64,000 nt of DNA from a virus: the IMG/VR virus record IMGVR_UViG_3300031456_000001, positions 21,080 to 85,079 of that record. One strand, 5' to 3'. The translations under genes and the position numbers were made by a program. Positions 15,234 through 23,442 of this stretch are shown here, piece by piece. Each line of letters starts with the position of its first letter. Positions within the stretch are counted from its first letter, which is position 1. The notes under the pieces were generated by a model. It did not search any database. It saw only the letters and a program-made list of their open reading frames with translations, and was not told the origin of the DNA.

Positions 15234-16459
15234 GCGACGGGCGGGAGCCGTACCAGCGGCGCACCAACGACGACGGCTCCAAGTTCTACGAGCACCCCAC
15301 CCGCACCGAGGAGGTGCCCGGCCCGGACGGGACCAGCACGATCGTCCGGCCGGCGCGCTACGTGTCGGTGACCACGGCGCTCGGCGTCGTCGACAAGCCG
15401 GCGTTGGTGTTCTGGTCGGCGAACCTGGCTGCGCGCCGGGCCATGCAGAACCTGCCCCGGCTCATCGCCGACGTGTTCAAGGACGACTGCGGCCGGGCCG
15501 CCGCCCGCACGGAGCCGCTCGGCTGCGGCACCTGCTCGGCGTGCACCGAGCGGTGGGTGGCGCTGTTCCACCACGGGGAGAAGGAGCGCCGCGCCCGGGA
15601 AGGCTCGGCCACCCACGACATCCTGGAGTGGTGGACGAAGACCGGCGAATGGGTGTACCGGCCGCGGGACTCGTGGGGGGAGTACGCGCCGACGCCGGAG
15701 GAGATCGCGCCGTACATGCGGTCCCTGCAGGCGTTCGTCGCCGATTTCGGGCTGACGCCGGAGTCGTGGCTGATCTGCGAGTGCACCGTCTTCCATCACG
15801 GTCTGAAGTACGGCGGCACTCTCGACGGCGTCGTCGTGATCTTTCCGCGGACGAAGGCGTCGGCCGAGTTCTGCGCCCGGATCGCGCACAGCCTCGACAT
15901 CCCCTGGTCGAAGGTCGTCGCCGAGGGGATCCGGGTGGTCGTCGACTGCAAGAGCCGGGAGGGCGAGAAGGCCGCGATCTACGTCGAGGCGGTGCTGCAG
16001 CTCACCGGGTACCGGTTCGCGGAGACGATGATCCCGGCGAAGGGCAGCCTCATCGAGATGGCGATGCTGGCCACCGACGGCGCCGTGGTGCTGCAGGTCC
16101 GGCCCGACGGCTACACGTTCCGGCCGGTGCTCGCCGACGGCCGGGCGATGGCTGCGTTCCGGGCGGTGCTGGATCTGCACCGCTGGCACAGCGAGTGGGG
16201 TGACTACTCGACGCAGGTGCAGGCGTTCCCGAAGCCGCCGGACTGGACGTGGGAGCCGCCGACCGTACCCGGGGCAGAGCCGGCGAAGAAGGCGGCGGCG
16301 AAGCGCGCGCCGCGCGGTGCGGCGAAGAAGGCCGCGAAGGCCGCCGCCGACGGCGCGACGGCGGGCCGGCAGCCGTCGGCGACGATCGCGAGCATGGCCG
16401 GCAAGATGAGCCAGCCCGGCGCCCGCCACAGCATCGACGACGGTGCCATTCCGTTCTGA
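15230..16459 (+). CDS. Cas4/RecB-like PD-(D/E)XK exonuclease
   Basis: 409 aa from a GTG overlapping the previous stop (GTGA). The RecB-family nuclease motifs are in order: GSATHDILE (126-133, H129), CECT (E184), GGTLDG (D199), VVVDCKS (D239, K241) and an alpha helix with VLQLTGYRFAE (Gln257 and Tyr261). Cysteines at 87, 99, 102, 105 and 183 could form an iron-sulfur or zinc site as in Cas4/AddB nucleases, although their layout is unusual. The C-terminal 80 residues are Lys/Ala-rich. Likely 5'-3' exonuclease for phage recombination or end processing, beside an SSB and DnaQ-like gene. Confidence 0.82.
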   Translation: MSDGREPYQRRTNDDGSKFYEHPTRTEEVPGPDGTSTIVRPARYVSVTTALGVVDKPALVFWSANLAARRAMQNLPRLIADVFKDDCGRAAARTEPLGCGTCSACTERWVALFHHGEKERRAREGSATHDILEWWTKTGEWVYRPRDSWGEYAPTPEEIAPYMRSLQAFVADFGLTPESWLICECTVFHHGLKYGGTLDGVVVIFPRTKASAEFCARIAHSLDIPWSKVVAEGIRVVVDCKSREGEKAAIYVEAVLQLTGYRFAETMIPAKGSLIEMAMLATDGAVVLQVRPDGYTFRPVLADGRAMAAFRAVLDLHRWHSEWGDYSTQVQAFPKPPDWTWEPPTVPGAEPAKKAAAKRAPRGAAKKAAKAAADGATAGRQPSATIASMAGKMSQPGARHSIDDGAIPF

Positions 16460-16485
16460 CACGCCCCATGACATTCTGATACCCT
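16456..16485 (+). promoter_or_regulatory. Promoter of the recurrent family, plus strand
   Basis: CTGACA (16456-16461), 18-nt spacer with ATGACATT, TACCCT (16480-16485). It starts inside the stop codon of the nuclease gene and reads into the gp3-like gene. Confidence 0.65.
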
Positions 16486-16516
16486 CCGGGCACCACCACG
16501 AGAGAGGATGGCGCGT

Positions 16517-18208
16517 GTGGCCATCGTGCGCATGATCAGCAGGGACGTCGAGGAGTTCAGGGCGTTCCAGACCCGCAACACCGAAGTTGGCCGGATCCGG
16601 ATCGGGCAGTTCGTCACGCCGGAAGGCAAGCGCGGCCGCCCGGTGAAGCTCGACAGGTTCCGGCTGACCAGCCCGACGGAGAACCACATCCGGGTGGCCG
16701 CCACCAGGTACGGCGGCACGCCCCAGCTGTACCAGCCGCAGGGCGGCGGCGCACAGCAGTGGGAGGTGATCACCAAGGCGGACGCGCTGGACGTGTGGAT
16801 CGTCAACCGGCAGAACATCGACCCGGTCTACGAGATGTGGGGCGCGGGCCGCACCTGCACCCGCCGGTGCGACGGCGAGTGGAACACTGTGCTGCAGGAG
16901 CCGTGCCTGTGCAACGACCCGGAGCGCCGCCCGGCAGACCCCCGACAACTGTGCAAGATCACAACTCGGGTGAACGTGATGTTGCCGAAGGTGGCCGGGT
17001 TGCACTCGTGGCGTTTCGAGACGCACAGCGAGAACGCCGCCGTGGAGATGGCCGCCCCGTCGGTGGCCGGGGTGGTCCGGATTGCGCCGGTGCCGGTTCC
17101 GTCGACCCTGCGGCTGCGCCGGGAGCAGCGCCGGGAGCGCAACCACGAGAAGGGGACCTTCGAGTCGAAGGACTTCTACGTGCCGTGGTTCGACCTGTCC
17201 CAGATCGGCGCGCAGGCCCTCGCCGGGGGCGAGGAGGCGCTGATGGAGGCGCTCACCGGGGCGGGGGCGCCGGAGCTGCTGGCCGACCAGCGGGCGATCG
17301 GCACGGCGCCGGTGTCGGTCGTCCCAGCGCCGGGGCCGCAGCCGGGATCACCCACCGGGCAGCCGCCCCTCGCACCGGACCAGGGGATTGGCGACGAGCT
17401 GCGGGCGAAAATCCTGCAGGACATCGAAGGTCGCAGCACCGTCGAGGCGCTCATGGAGGTGAAGGCGAAACTGCAGGATCGTGGCATCACCGACGCCGCG
17501 GTCCGTGCGGCGTGGCGTTCGAAGCTCAACGCCATCGAGGCCGCCGCGAAGGCGGTGCTGGCCGACGCGGGCGAACCGGAGCCGGAATACGCGGTCGGCG
17601 ACACGGTCACCGTCGGCGGCGTCGAGTTCACGAAGATCTCCGACGACCCGTTCCCGCCGATGGATGACTCTCCACTCGCCCGGGCGATCCGCGGGGAAAC
17701 CCCGGACCCGGACGCGCTGGCCCGGGACATGGCGCTCACGGGCGGCCGGGCCTTCTTCGACGACGAGCTGCCCCAGTACGACGAGGCGGTCAGTCGTGGC
17801 GCCACGCACACCACGATCGTCGAGGCGGGTGGGCCGGTGCACTGGCTGGCCACCGACGACCAGGCCCGCGCAACGGCGCAGATCGAGGCCGAGATCGCCC
17901 ACGAGATGCAGCGCGCCGAGGACGAGGAACGCCAGGCCGCCGCGGCGCCGGTCGAAGACCCGTGGGCCGAGGCCGTCGAAGGCACCGTCGTCGGCGACGA
18001 CGGCCTGCCGGCGCTGCCGCCGGGCAGCTACACCTTCAACGACGAGTTGCCGAAGCTCATGGCCATCGCGGGCCGGCGCACCCCGCCGCTGACCACGGGC
18101 GGGGTCCGCGACGTCCTCATCGCCGCGTTCAGCCTGGCGAAGGCCAGTGACGCCACCGGCTACCAGGTCGCCCAGATCACGGAGGCCATGAAGCGCGGCA
18201 TCCTGTGA
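16517..18208 (+). CDS. phiC31 gp3-like protein (recombination directionality factor family)
   Basis: 563 aa from GTG 16517, which has AGAGAGG 9 nt upstream; an ATG at 16508 has no room for a ribosome site. The first 230 residues show the gp3-like pattern: G.IRIGQFVTPEGKRGRPVKL, RLTSPTENHI, YGGTP, WEVITKADALDVWI. A Cys cluster follows (CTRRC, then PCLC, then LC), and then TRVNVMLPKVAGLHSW. gp3 of phiC31 is the serine-integrase directionality factor and may also act in DNA metabolism. The acidic C-terminal half (350-563) is an extension with an Ala/Glu helix. No integrase is in the window. Confidence 0.7.
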   Translation: MAIVRMISRDVEEFRAFQTRNTEVGRIRIGQFVTPEGKRGRPVKLDRFRLTSPTENHIRVAATRYGGTPQLYQPQGGGAQQWEVITKADALDVWIVNRQNIDPVYEMWGAGRTCTRRCDGEWNTVLQEPCLCNDPERRPADPRQLCKITTRVNVMLPKVAGLHSWRFETHSENAAVEMAAPSVAGVVRIAPVPVPSTLRLRREQRRERNHEKGTFESKDFYVPWFDLSQIGAQALAGGEEALMEALTGAGAPELLADQRAIGTAPVSVVPAPGPQPGSPTGQPPLAPDQGIGDELRAKILQDIEGRSTVEALMEVKAKLQDRGITDAAVRAAWRSKLNAIEAAAKAVLADAGEPEPEYAVGDTVTVGGVEFTKISDDPFPPMDDSPLARAIRGETPDPDALARDMALTGGRAFFDDELPQYDEAVSRGATHTTIVEAGGPVHWLATDDQARATAQIEAEIAHEMQRAEDEERQAAAAPVEDPWAEAVEGTVVGDDGLPALPPGSYTFNDELPKLMAIAGRRTPPLTTGGVRDVLIAAFSLAKASDATGYQVAQITEAMKRGIL

Positions 18209-18519
18209 GGCCGCAGGTGCCGGTGGTGCCGTGCGAGCACGGGCGCTGCCGCCGGAAGGTGTTCCCGGCCCGGATGCTCAAGGCCCGCGGCGCGCCGGTG
18301 GATGTGGTGCTCGACGCGACCCCGTCGACCTGGGCGGAGGGCGCCCGGATCAAGCTGGCCGGCGTCAACTCGATGGGCCAGCAACTCGCGGAGAAGCTGA
18401 CGCAGGCCCAGATCCACAAGGCGTTCGCCGTCAAGGAGATGTACGTGCCACATGAGCAGGTGTGCCAGGTGGCGCAGAAGCGGGCCGGCGCGAAGAAGAA
18501 GGACGGCACGCATGCCTAG
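18205..18519 (+). CDS. Hypothetical protein with Cys/His start
   Basis: 104 aa; the GTG overlaps the previous stop (GTGA) and the end overlaps the exonuclease start by 8 nt. It opens with VPCEHGRCRRKV, a possible metal site. The rest is basic and helical (QQLAEKLTQAQIHKAFAVKE). Position between the gp3-like and exonuclease genes suggests a DNA-replication accessory protein. No family recognised. Confidence 0.6.
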   Translation: MRPQVPVVPCEHGRCRRKVFPARMLKARGAPVDVVLDATPSTWAEGARIKLAGVNSMGQQLAEKLTQAQIHKAFAVKEMYVPHEQVCQVAQKRAGAKKKDGTHA

Positions 18520-19294
18520 CGTCCCCTGGCATCTCGGCCCACTGTCCATGCTGGACTTCGAAACGACCGGGATCGATACCCGTGAGGCCCGGATCGTCAC
18601 CGGCCATTTCGGCACGGTGCTCGGTCGCGACGGCGGGCGCCGCCCCGCCTCCAGGCCCGTCGACCTGCTCGTCAACCCGGGCGTGCCCATCCCCGTGGGG
18701 GCAACCGAGGTGCACGGCATCACCAACGAGATGGCGCAGGTGAAAGGCGTGGATCCGCGTGATGCGGTCAACACCTACGCCAAGGAGATTTCCCGGTCCC
18801 TCATCGCCCGCATTCCAGTGACCGGCTTCAATATAGCATATGATCTGTCCCTCTTATACTGGGAGTGCCTGCGCTGGGACGTGCCGACGGTGGCGGAGCG
18901 GATGGGCCTGCCTCCCTCGTCGGCGTTCGGGCCGATCATCGACGCCTACGTGCTCGACATGCACGTCGACCAGTGGCGGAAGGGCTCCCGGAAGCTCGAC
19001 GACACCTTCTTGAAAGGTCCGGGGGTGGCCACCCACTACGGGGTGCCGCTCACCGCGGCGCACACCGCCGATGCCGACGCCATGGCTTCGGTGCGGGTGG
19101 CGGTGCGCATCGCCGAGAAGTACCCGGACGAGATCCCCACCGACGCTGTTGTCCTGCACCGGCTGCAGAAACTGTGGCGGGCCGACCAGGCGTCCAGCCT
19201 ACAGCGGTACTTCCGCACCAAGGGCCGCAAGCCAGACGCTTACGTCGATCCATGCTGGCCCCTGTGCACCGACCTCACACATCCGTCCGGTTGA
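18512..19294 (+). CDS. DnaQ-like 3'-5' exonuclease (DEDD family)
   Basis: 260 aa; ATG 8 nt inside the previous gene. Exo I is MLDFETTGID (D15, E17), Exo II VTGFNIAYDLSLL with its Asp, and Exo III HTADADAMASV (HxAxxD type, DEDDh). EVHGITNEM between Exo I and II is typical of the family. It would proofread or trim DNA ends for phage replication; no separate polymerase gene is in the window. A 3' Cys-containing tail (CWPLCTD) is of unknown use. Confidence 0.85.
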   Translation: MPSVPWHLGPLSMLDFETTGIDTREARIVTGHFGTVLGRDGGRRPASRPVDLLVNPGVPIPVGATEVHGITNEMAQVKGVDPRDAVNTYAKEISRSLIARIPVTGFNIAYDLSLLYWECLRWDVPTVAERMGLPPSSAFGPIIDAYVLDMHVDQWRKGSRKLDDTFLKGPGVATHYGVPLTAAHTADADAMASVRVAVRIAEKYPDEIPTDAVVLHRLQKLWRADQASSLQRYFRTKGRKPDAYVDPCWPLCTDLTHPSG

Positions 19295-19505
19295 CGACCA
19301 TCCATCCCCTCCCACATCGGACCGGACCACACCGACGACCCATCCCGAGACCGGACCTCCCCCGCAGCCGACCGTTACGACGATCCTGGATAGCCCGATC
19401 CCAGCCCATCCGACAAACCCCGTCGACCCGCCTGCGGCACGGTGCACATCGACTTACCAATCCTTCCGCCGCCCGCATCGACTTACCACGGACAGGAGTT
19501 CCACC
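19295..19505 (+). other. C-rich leader with two CATCGACTTACC copies
   Basis: 211 bp without a gene. In the sense of transcription it is C-rich and G-poor. CATCGACTTACC occurs at 19447-19458 and 19476-19487, 29 bp apart, just upstream of the ribosome site of the next gene (ACAGGAG). The same word as CATCGACTTGCC lies on the minus strand at 6529-6540. Confidence 0.45.
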
Positions 19506-19859
19506 ATGAGCGGACCGAAGCCGGTCAAGCTGCTCGCCAAACTGCCGAAAGAGTCCAGGCTCAACGGCCTGGAGTCGGTACACGACCAGCTGGCCAGGTT
19601 CGGCACGGCGACGATCGTCATGACCGTGTCGACGAAGCTGGTCGAGCGGCACGCGGGCGACGTCCTGCAGCCGGTCATGCAGATCGAGCACGTCGAGGGC
19701 CTGCCGGCCGGCGCGCTCGCCAAGGCGGGCGAGCAGCTGATGACGCAGGCCCGCATCGCCCGCCTCGGCGGCGAGGAGGAGGCCCTGCCGCCGGAAGTCG
19801 TCGACTTCGGCCAGCCGGATGACGACAACGACGATCCTGAGCCATACCAGGTTGATTGA
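19506..19859 (+). CDS. Hypothetical protein upstream of SSB
   Basis: 117 aa; ATG with AGGAG upstream. Likely alpha/beta: ATIVMTVSTKLVERHAGDVL followed by MQIEHVEGLP, then a helix about 80-100. The C-terminus is acidic (DDDNDDPEP). The segment TxxxxxGxxxPxxxIxHVEGL is seen in actinophage proteins encoded near ssDNA-binding proteins, so a DNA-replication accessory role is possible. Its stop codon lies within the TTGACA of the next promoter-like site. Confidence 0.55.
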   Translation: MSGPKPVKLLAKLPKESRLNGLESVHDQLARFGTATIVMTVSTKLVERHAGDVLQPVMQIEHVEGLPAGALAKAGEQLMTQARIARLGGEEEALPPEVVDFGQPDDDNDDPEPYQVD

Positions 19860-19884
19860 CACGCTGCGTGACATCTGATGTGAT
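19856..19884 (+). promoter_or_regulatory. Promoter-like copy of the recurrent element
   Basis: TTGACA (19856-19861), CGCTGCGTGACATCTGA, then TGTGAT (19879-19884) at 17 nt. The -10 is weaker than in other copies. Reads into the SSB gene. Confidence 0.5.
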
Positions 19885-20014
19885 GTCCGCCGACGGACCG
19901 GACCGTAACGGCAGCGCCCCCTACCCGACGACCCCGCACGCAACCGTCCCACCTGGACCAGAACGACGCACCATAACGCGCCATTCCCGGCCTCAAACGA
20001 CGAACCAAGCCTGA

Positions 20015-20050
20015 ACCTGCATCACCTGCACCACCTGCACCACCTGCACG
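20015..20050 (+). repeat. Four tandem 9-nt repeats before SSB
   Basis: ACCTGCATC followed by three ACCTGCACC/G units. They lie 30 nt before the SSB start codon, between it and the promoter-like site. They could be binding sites for SSB or another protein, or simple slippage repeats. Confidence 0.7.
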
Positions 20051-20080
20051 GACTGTAGAGCGAGTGAAGAGGAGCAGCAC

Positions 20081-20611
20081 GTGAACGAGCCCATCACCAC
20101 GGTTGTCGGCAACATCACCGAGGCGCCGGAGCTGCGGTTCACCCCGTCCGGGGTGGCCGTCGCCAAGTTCCGGATCCTGCAGACCCCCCGGCGCAAGAAC
20201 GCCGCGGGCGAGTACGAGGACGGCGATCCGTTCGGCGTCAACGTCACCGTGTGGCGCGAGCTGGCCGAGAACCTCGCGGCCTGCGAACTGCAGAAGGGCG
20301 CCCGGCTGATCGTGTTCGGCCGGCTCAGCATGCGCCAGTACGAAGACAAGGAAGGCAACAAGCGCACCAGCTTCGACATGGACGCCGATGCGGTCGGCCC
20401 CGACCTGCGCTTCGCCACCGTCGTGTTGACGAAGACCAGCAAGGGCGGCGGCGGTGGCGGCGTCGGCCGTGGTGACGAGGAGTGGGCCAGCGCCAGCAAG
20501 ACCCGCCCCGCCGGATCCCCGGCAGCGGCCGCAGCGGCCGGAGCGAACGTCACCGGCGGCGGGGGCACCCCGGCCGGGCAGGCGGCAACCCCGCCGTCCG
20601 ACGGCTGGTGA
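20081..20611 (+). CDS. ssb: Single-stranded DNA-binding protein
   Basis: 176 aa from a GTG with AGAGGAG upstream. The OB-fold SSB signature is clear: GNITEAPELRFTPSGVAVAK, FRILQTPRR, then DGDPFGVNVTVWRELAENLA and GARLIVFGRLSMRQYEDKEG. The 60-residue C-terminal tail is Gly/Ala/Pro-rich and ends in PPSDGW, not the DDIPF tip of bacterial SSB, so host partner recruitment may differ. It would coat ssDNA during replication and recombination. Confidence 0.92.
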   Translation: MNEPITTVVGNITEAPELRFTPSGVAVAKFRILQTPRRKNAAGEYEDGDPFGVNVTVWRELAENLAACELQKGARLIVFGRLSMRQYEDKEGNKRTSFDMDADAVGPDLRFATVVLTKTSKGGGGGGVGRGDEEWASASKTRPAGSPAAAAAAGANVTGGGGTPAGQAATPPSDGW

Positions 20612-20952
20612 TCCGCCACAACCCGCTCGGGCCGCGGTTCCCGGTCATCTGGGGCCGCACGGCCGACATGGGCGACCACCCGGATCGGCTGCACTGTTTC
20701 GCCTGCAGCCATGAACTGCCGGTCCGGGCCGCCGTCCAGTGCGGGGAATGCGCCCACGCCTGGCGGTGGGGGTGGCTGCTCAGCCTGCGTCACGTGTGGC
20801 TCGACGTGCGGCGCGGGCCGCACCTGAACGACGGGTGGGGCACCAGGGCGCCATGGTGGCGGCTCGACCGCTGGGTGGCGCTCCTGCCCTACGTCCACCC
20901 CAGGCGGCCGTCGCACATCTGGACGTGCCCCTGCTGCGCGCACGACCTTTGA
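20608..20952 (+). CDS. Hypothetical zinc-finger protein
   Basis: 114 aa from a GTG overlapping the SSB stop (GTGA). Three CxxC groups: HCFACSH (about 29-35), QCGECAHAW (44-52) and TCPCCAHD at the C-terminus. Trp-rich (nine Trp). A zinc-binding fold is inferred; partners unknown. Followed by a strong hairpin that closes the DNA-metabolism unit. Confidence 0.65.
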   Translation: MIRHNPLGPRFPVIWGRTADMGDHPDRLHCFACSHELPVRAAVQCGECAHAWRWGWLLSLRHVWLDVRRGPHLNDGWGTRAPWWRLDRWVALLPYVHPRRPSHIWTCPCCAHDL

Positions 20953-20958
20953 GATCAT

Positions 20959-20990
20959 GGCCCGGGATGCCGTCGGACGCATCCCGGGCC
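20959..20990 (+). terminator. 12-bp perfect hairpin at operon end
   Basis: GGCCCGGGATGC pairs with GCATCCCGGGCC around CGTCGGAC. It lies 7 bp after the zinc-finger gene and before the glycosyltransferase island, marking a likely transcription boundary. No U-tract. Confidence 0.65.
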
Positions 20991-21012
20991 GCTCCGACCG
21001 GCTGGAGGACGC

Positions 21013-22191
21013 ATGACGACCGAGCTGACCACGGGGGCGCTCGTCGGGCAGGTGCGCGCCTCCGAATCCCCGGCCCGGCCGCTCAAGATCTTCATGTGGG
21101 CGGCGAGCATGGTCGACGGGACCTGGATATACCGCCTCGACATGCCGGCTCGGGAGCTGCGCCGGCTCGGCCACGAGGTGCAGATCTCCAGCACGATGAG
21201 CGCCTGGGCCCGCGACGAGGCCGACATCATCGTCGGGCAGCGGGTCTTCCAGGACCTGCCGTCGCGGATGTGGCAGCTGCTCTGCGAGGAGCGGCGGGCG
21301 TCCGGCCGTGGCGGCATGGTGTTCGAACTGGACGACGACCTGATCAACATCGACCCGAAGACCAACCCGCTCGCCCTGCGGTTCCGGCACCCACGGGTCC
21401 AGGAAAACCTGAAGATCAACCTGCGTGCCGCCAACGGGGTCACCGTCTCCACGGAGCCGCTGGCCGCGGTGGTCAGGAAGGTGCGCCGCGGCGATCCGGC
21501 GGAGGTGCACGTCGTGCCCAACGCGGTGCGCGCCGAGACGTTCGCCGTCACGAAGACCGCGGACCGCACCTACCTGACCATGTACGGCTGGCAGGGTTCC
21601 AGCACGCACGGTGCGGACTGGCGGGTGGCCCGTGACGCGGTGGCGTTGGTGCTCGCCGAGGATGCGATCCGGCTGCGGTTCCTCGGCACCGCCCACCTGG
21701 AGGGCCTGCCCCTGACCGCTGTGCAGCGGGGCCGGAGCCGGGTCGACGCCAAGCCGTGGACCACCGACATCGACGAGCACTACCGGCGGGTAGCCGAGTT
21801 CGACGTCAGCCTGGCCCCGCTGGCCAACACGCCGTTCAACCGGAGCAAGAGCGCCCTGCGAGCGCAGGAGAGCCTTGCTCTCGGTGTGCCGGTCGTCGCC
21901 TCCGACGTGCCCTCCTACCGCGGCTGGGTCACCGACGGCGTCACCGGCTTCATCGTGCCCGCCTCGACCGGTAAGTGGGTGCGGGCGATGCGGGCGCTGC
22001 AGGACCCGGCGTTGCGCGCCGAGATGGGCGCTGCGGGCCGGGAGGCCGCGAAAGCCTGGTCGATCGAAGTTCTCGTCCATCGCTGGCTCGACGTCTACTA
22101 CTCGCTGCTGCCCGACTTGTCAGCCCGGCTCAACACGCAACAGACCGACGCGCCTGACCATCCTGTATCCGGGCCGACGGCCCATGCCTGA
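21013..22191 (+). CDS. Glycosyltransferase family 4-like protein
   Basis: 392 aa; ATG with GGAGGAC upstream. GT-B type features: an N-terminal half in which the protein takes YRLDMPARELRRLGHEVQIS, and a C-terminal half with DEHYRRVAEFDVSLAPLANT, then SALRAQESLALGVPVVASDV (about 291-310), followed by VTDGVTGFIV. These match the donor-binding E(S/A)xAxGxPVVAS motif. First gene of the sugar island. It may decorate virion proteins, DNA or host surface; substrate unknown. Confidence 0.82.
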   Translation: MTTELTTGALVGQVRASESPARPLKIFMWAASMVDGTWIYRLDMPARELRRLGHEVQISSTMSAWARDEADIIVGQRVFQDLPSRMWQLLCEERRASGRGGMVFELDDDLINIDPKTNPLALRFRHPRVQENLKINLRAANGVTVSTEPLAAVVRKVRRGDPAEVHVVPNAVRAETFAVTKTADRTYLTMYGWQGSSTHGADWRVARDAVALVLAEDAIRLRFLGTAHLEGLPLTAVQRGRSRVDAKPWTTDIDEHYRRVAEFDVSLAPLANTPFNRSKSALRAQESLALGVPVVASDVPSYRGWVTDGVTGFIVPASTGKWVRAMRALQDPALRAEMGAAGREAAKAWSIEVLVHRWLDVYYSLLPDLSARLNTQQTDAPDHPVSGPTAHA

Positions 22192-22384
22192 ACGAATATC
22201 GCCACAGCTGTCCCGACCGCCCCCCGTACGACGGCCCACCGCTGGCCGCCGCCACGCCCTCCCCGACCTCTGGCCGACCTTCCTGCACGCGACCATCCCA
22301 CTCGGCTTGCCGACTGACCCGCCCGTGGCTGAGCTGTCCGACAGGCCAGTCCCCCACCATCCACCCCCCACCCCGAGGAGTCCG
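22192..22384 (+). other. C-rich leader before second glycosyltransferase
   Basis: 193 bp with no gene. C-rich and G-poor in the transcript sense, with CGGCTTGCCGACTGACC near 22303-22319, similar to the repeated CGACTTRCC words. No promoter seen. Confidence 0.4.
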
Positions 22385-23116
22385 ATGATCGACATTCCGC
22401 GCCTGGCGGTGGTCAGCACGCACAACCGCCCGGCCGAGCTGGCCCGGCTGCTCACCGCGATCACACCGCAGTGCCACAAGGTGTTCGTGGTCGACAACGC
22501 CAGTGACCCGCCGGTGGTGTTCCCGTCGGGCCGGCTGTACGGCCCGGGGATGCCGGACCCGGAGGTGCCGGGCACCTGTCTGATCACGCGGGTCGAGGTG
22601 ATCCGGGACGAGGAGCAGCCGCCGAACCTGAGCAGGCTGTGGAACGTCGGTATCGACGCGGCCCGCGACTACGTGCGCGGCGGCGACTACATCGGCCACG
22701 ACGTGGCGATCCTCAACGACGACGCGGTGCCGCCGCCGGGCTGGTGGGATGCCGTGTCCGGGGCGATGCGCGGCGCCGGCGCGATGGCCGGGTCGTCCAG
22801 CCCGTTCGACACCGCACCGGGCGTGGTTCAGCACTGGGGCTCGGGGATACCGATGTCGGTGGCGACCCGGCTGACCGGTTGGGCGATGCTGCTGCGCGGC
22901 GAGTGGGAGGGCGCCCGGTTCGACGAGCGGCTGCGGTGGTGGTACGGCGAGGATGACCTTTCGTTCCGCGCCCGGCTGGCGGGGGGCATCGTGCACGTCG
23001 GCGGATTCCCGGTGCCGAACACCGGCGCGAACACCAGCACCGTCGGCGTGCTGGCCGAGCAGGCCGGGCGGGACCGGGCGATGTTCGTGCACATCCACGG
23101 ACGGCAGCCGTGGTGA
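22385..23116 (+). CDS. Glycosyltransferase family 2-like protein
   Basis: 243 aa; ATG with GAGGAG upstream. GT-A fold features: LAVVSTHNRPAELARLLTAI at the N-terminus, VFVVDNASDPP, an NLSRLWNVGID segment, then VAILNDDAVPPPGWWD (the DxD-like metal site) and WWYGEDDLSFRARLAG (the ED motif). It would transfer a sugar from a nucleotide donor. The stop overlaps the next GTG. Confidence 0.82.
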   Translation: MIDIPRLAVVSTHNRPAELARLLTAITPQCHKVFVVDNASDPPVVFPSGRLYGPGMPDPEVPGTCLITRVEVIRDEEQPPNLSRLWNVGIDAARDYVRGGDYIGHDVAILNDDAVPPPGWWDAVSGAMRGAGAMAGSSSPFDTAPGVVQHWGSGIPMSVATRLTGWAMLLRGEWEGARFDERLRWWYGEDDLSFRARLAGGIVHVGGFPVPNTGANTSTVGVLAEQAGRDRAMFVHIHGRQPW

Positions 23117-23442
23117 CCGAGGTGCCGGATCCGGCGGCGCGTAACGTGTTCAGGCTGCTAGCGCTGGACACCGCGGAACGGGGCACCGTCCGCAGCTACC
23201 TGACGGAGCTGCTGTGCGCGCTCTGGCTCTACGAGGCCGACGCCAAGTACGGCGTGACCGGCGAGTCCGACTGGCGGTACGACATCTACGAGCCGATGCA
23301 GCGGGCCGGGCTCATCCCGGCATGGCGCGACGGTTACGGGGTCGGCTATCGGATCGACGACAGTCGACATCCCGAGGATCGGCAGCACGCCGATGCGCTG
23401 ATCTGCGCGGCGATCCGGCACATGACAGGAGAACCCCGGTGA
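23113..23442 (+). CDS. Hypothetical protein in the sugar island
   Basis: 109 aa from a GTG overlapping the previous stop; a second GTG 3 nt earlier is possible. All-helical look with RNVFRLLALDTAERGTVRSY, TELLCALWLYEADAKYG, and a Trp/Tyr-rich end. Coupled on both sides (GTGA). No family recognised; possibly a partner of the glycosyltransferase or methyltransferase beside it. Confidence 0.55.
   Translation: MTEVPDPAARNVFRLLALDTAERGTVRSYLTELLCALWLYEADAKYGVTGESDWRYDIYEPMQRAGLIPAWRDGYGVGYRIDDSRHPEDRQHADALICAAIRHMTGEPR

Noticed and set aside
15224-17146. Long minus-strand frame opposite the nuclease and gp3-like genes
   Set aside because: Antisense of genes with catalytic motifs; no start signal.
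19993-22080. Long minus-strand frame opposite SSB and the first glycosyltransferase
   Set aside because: The plus strand has clear SSB and GT motifs; the antisense product has no recognisable features.
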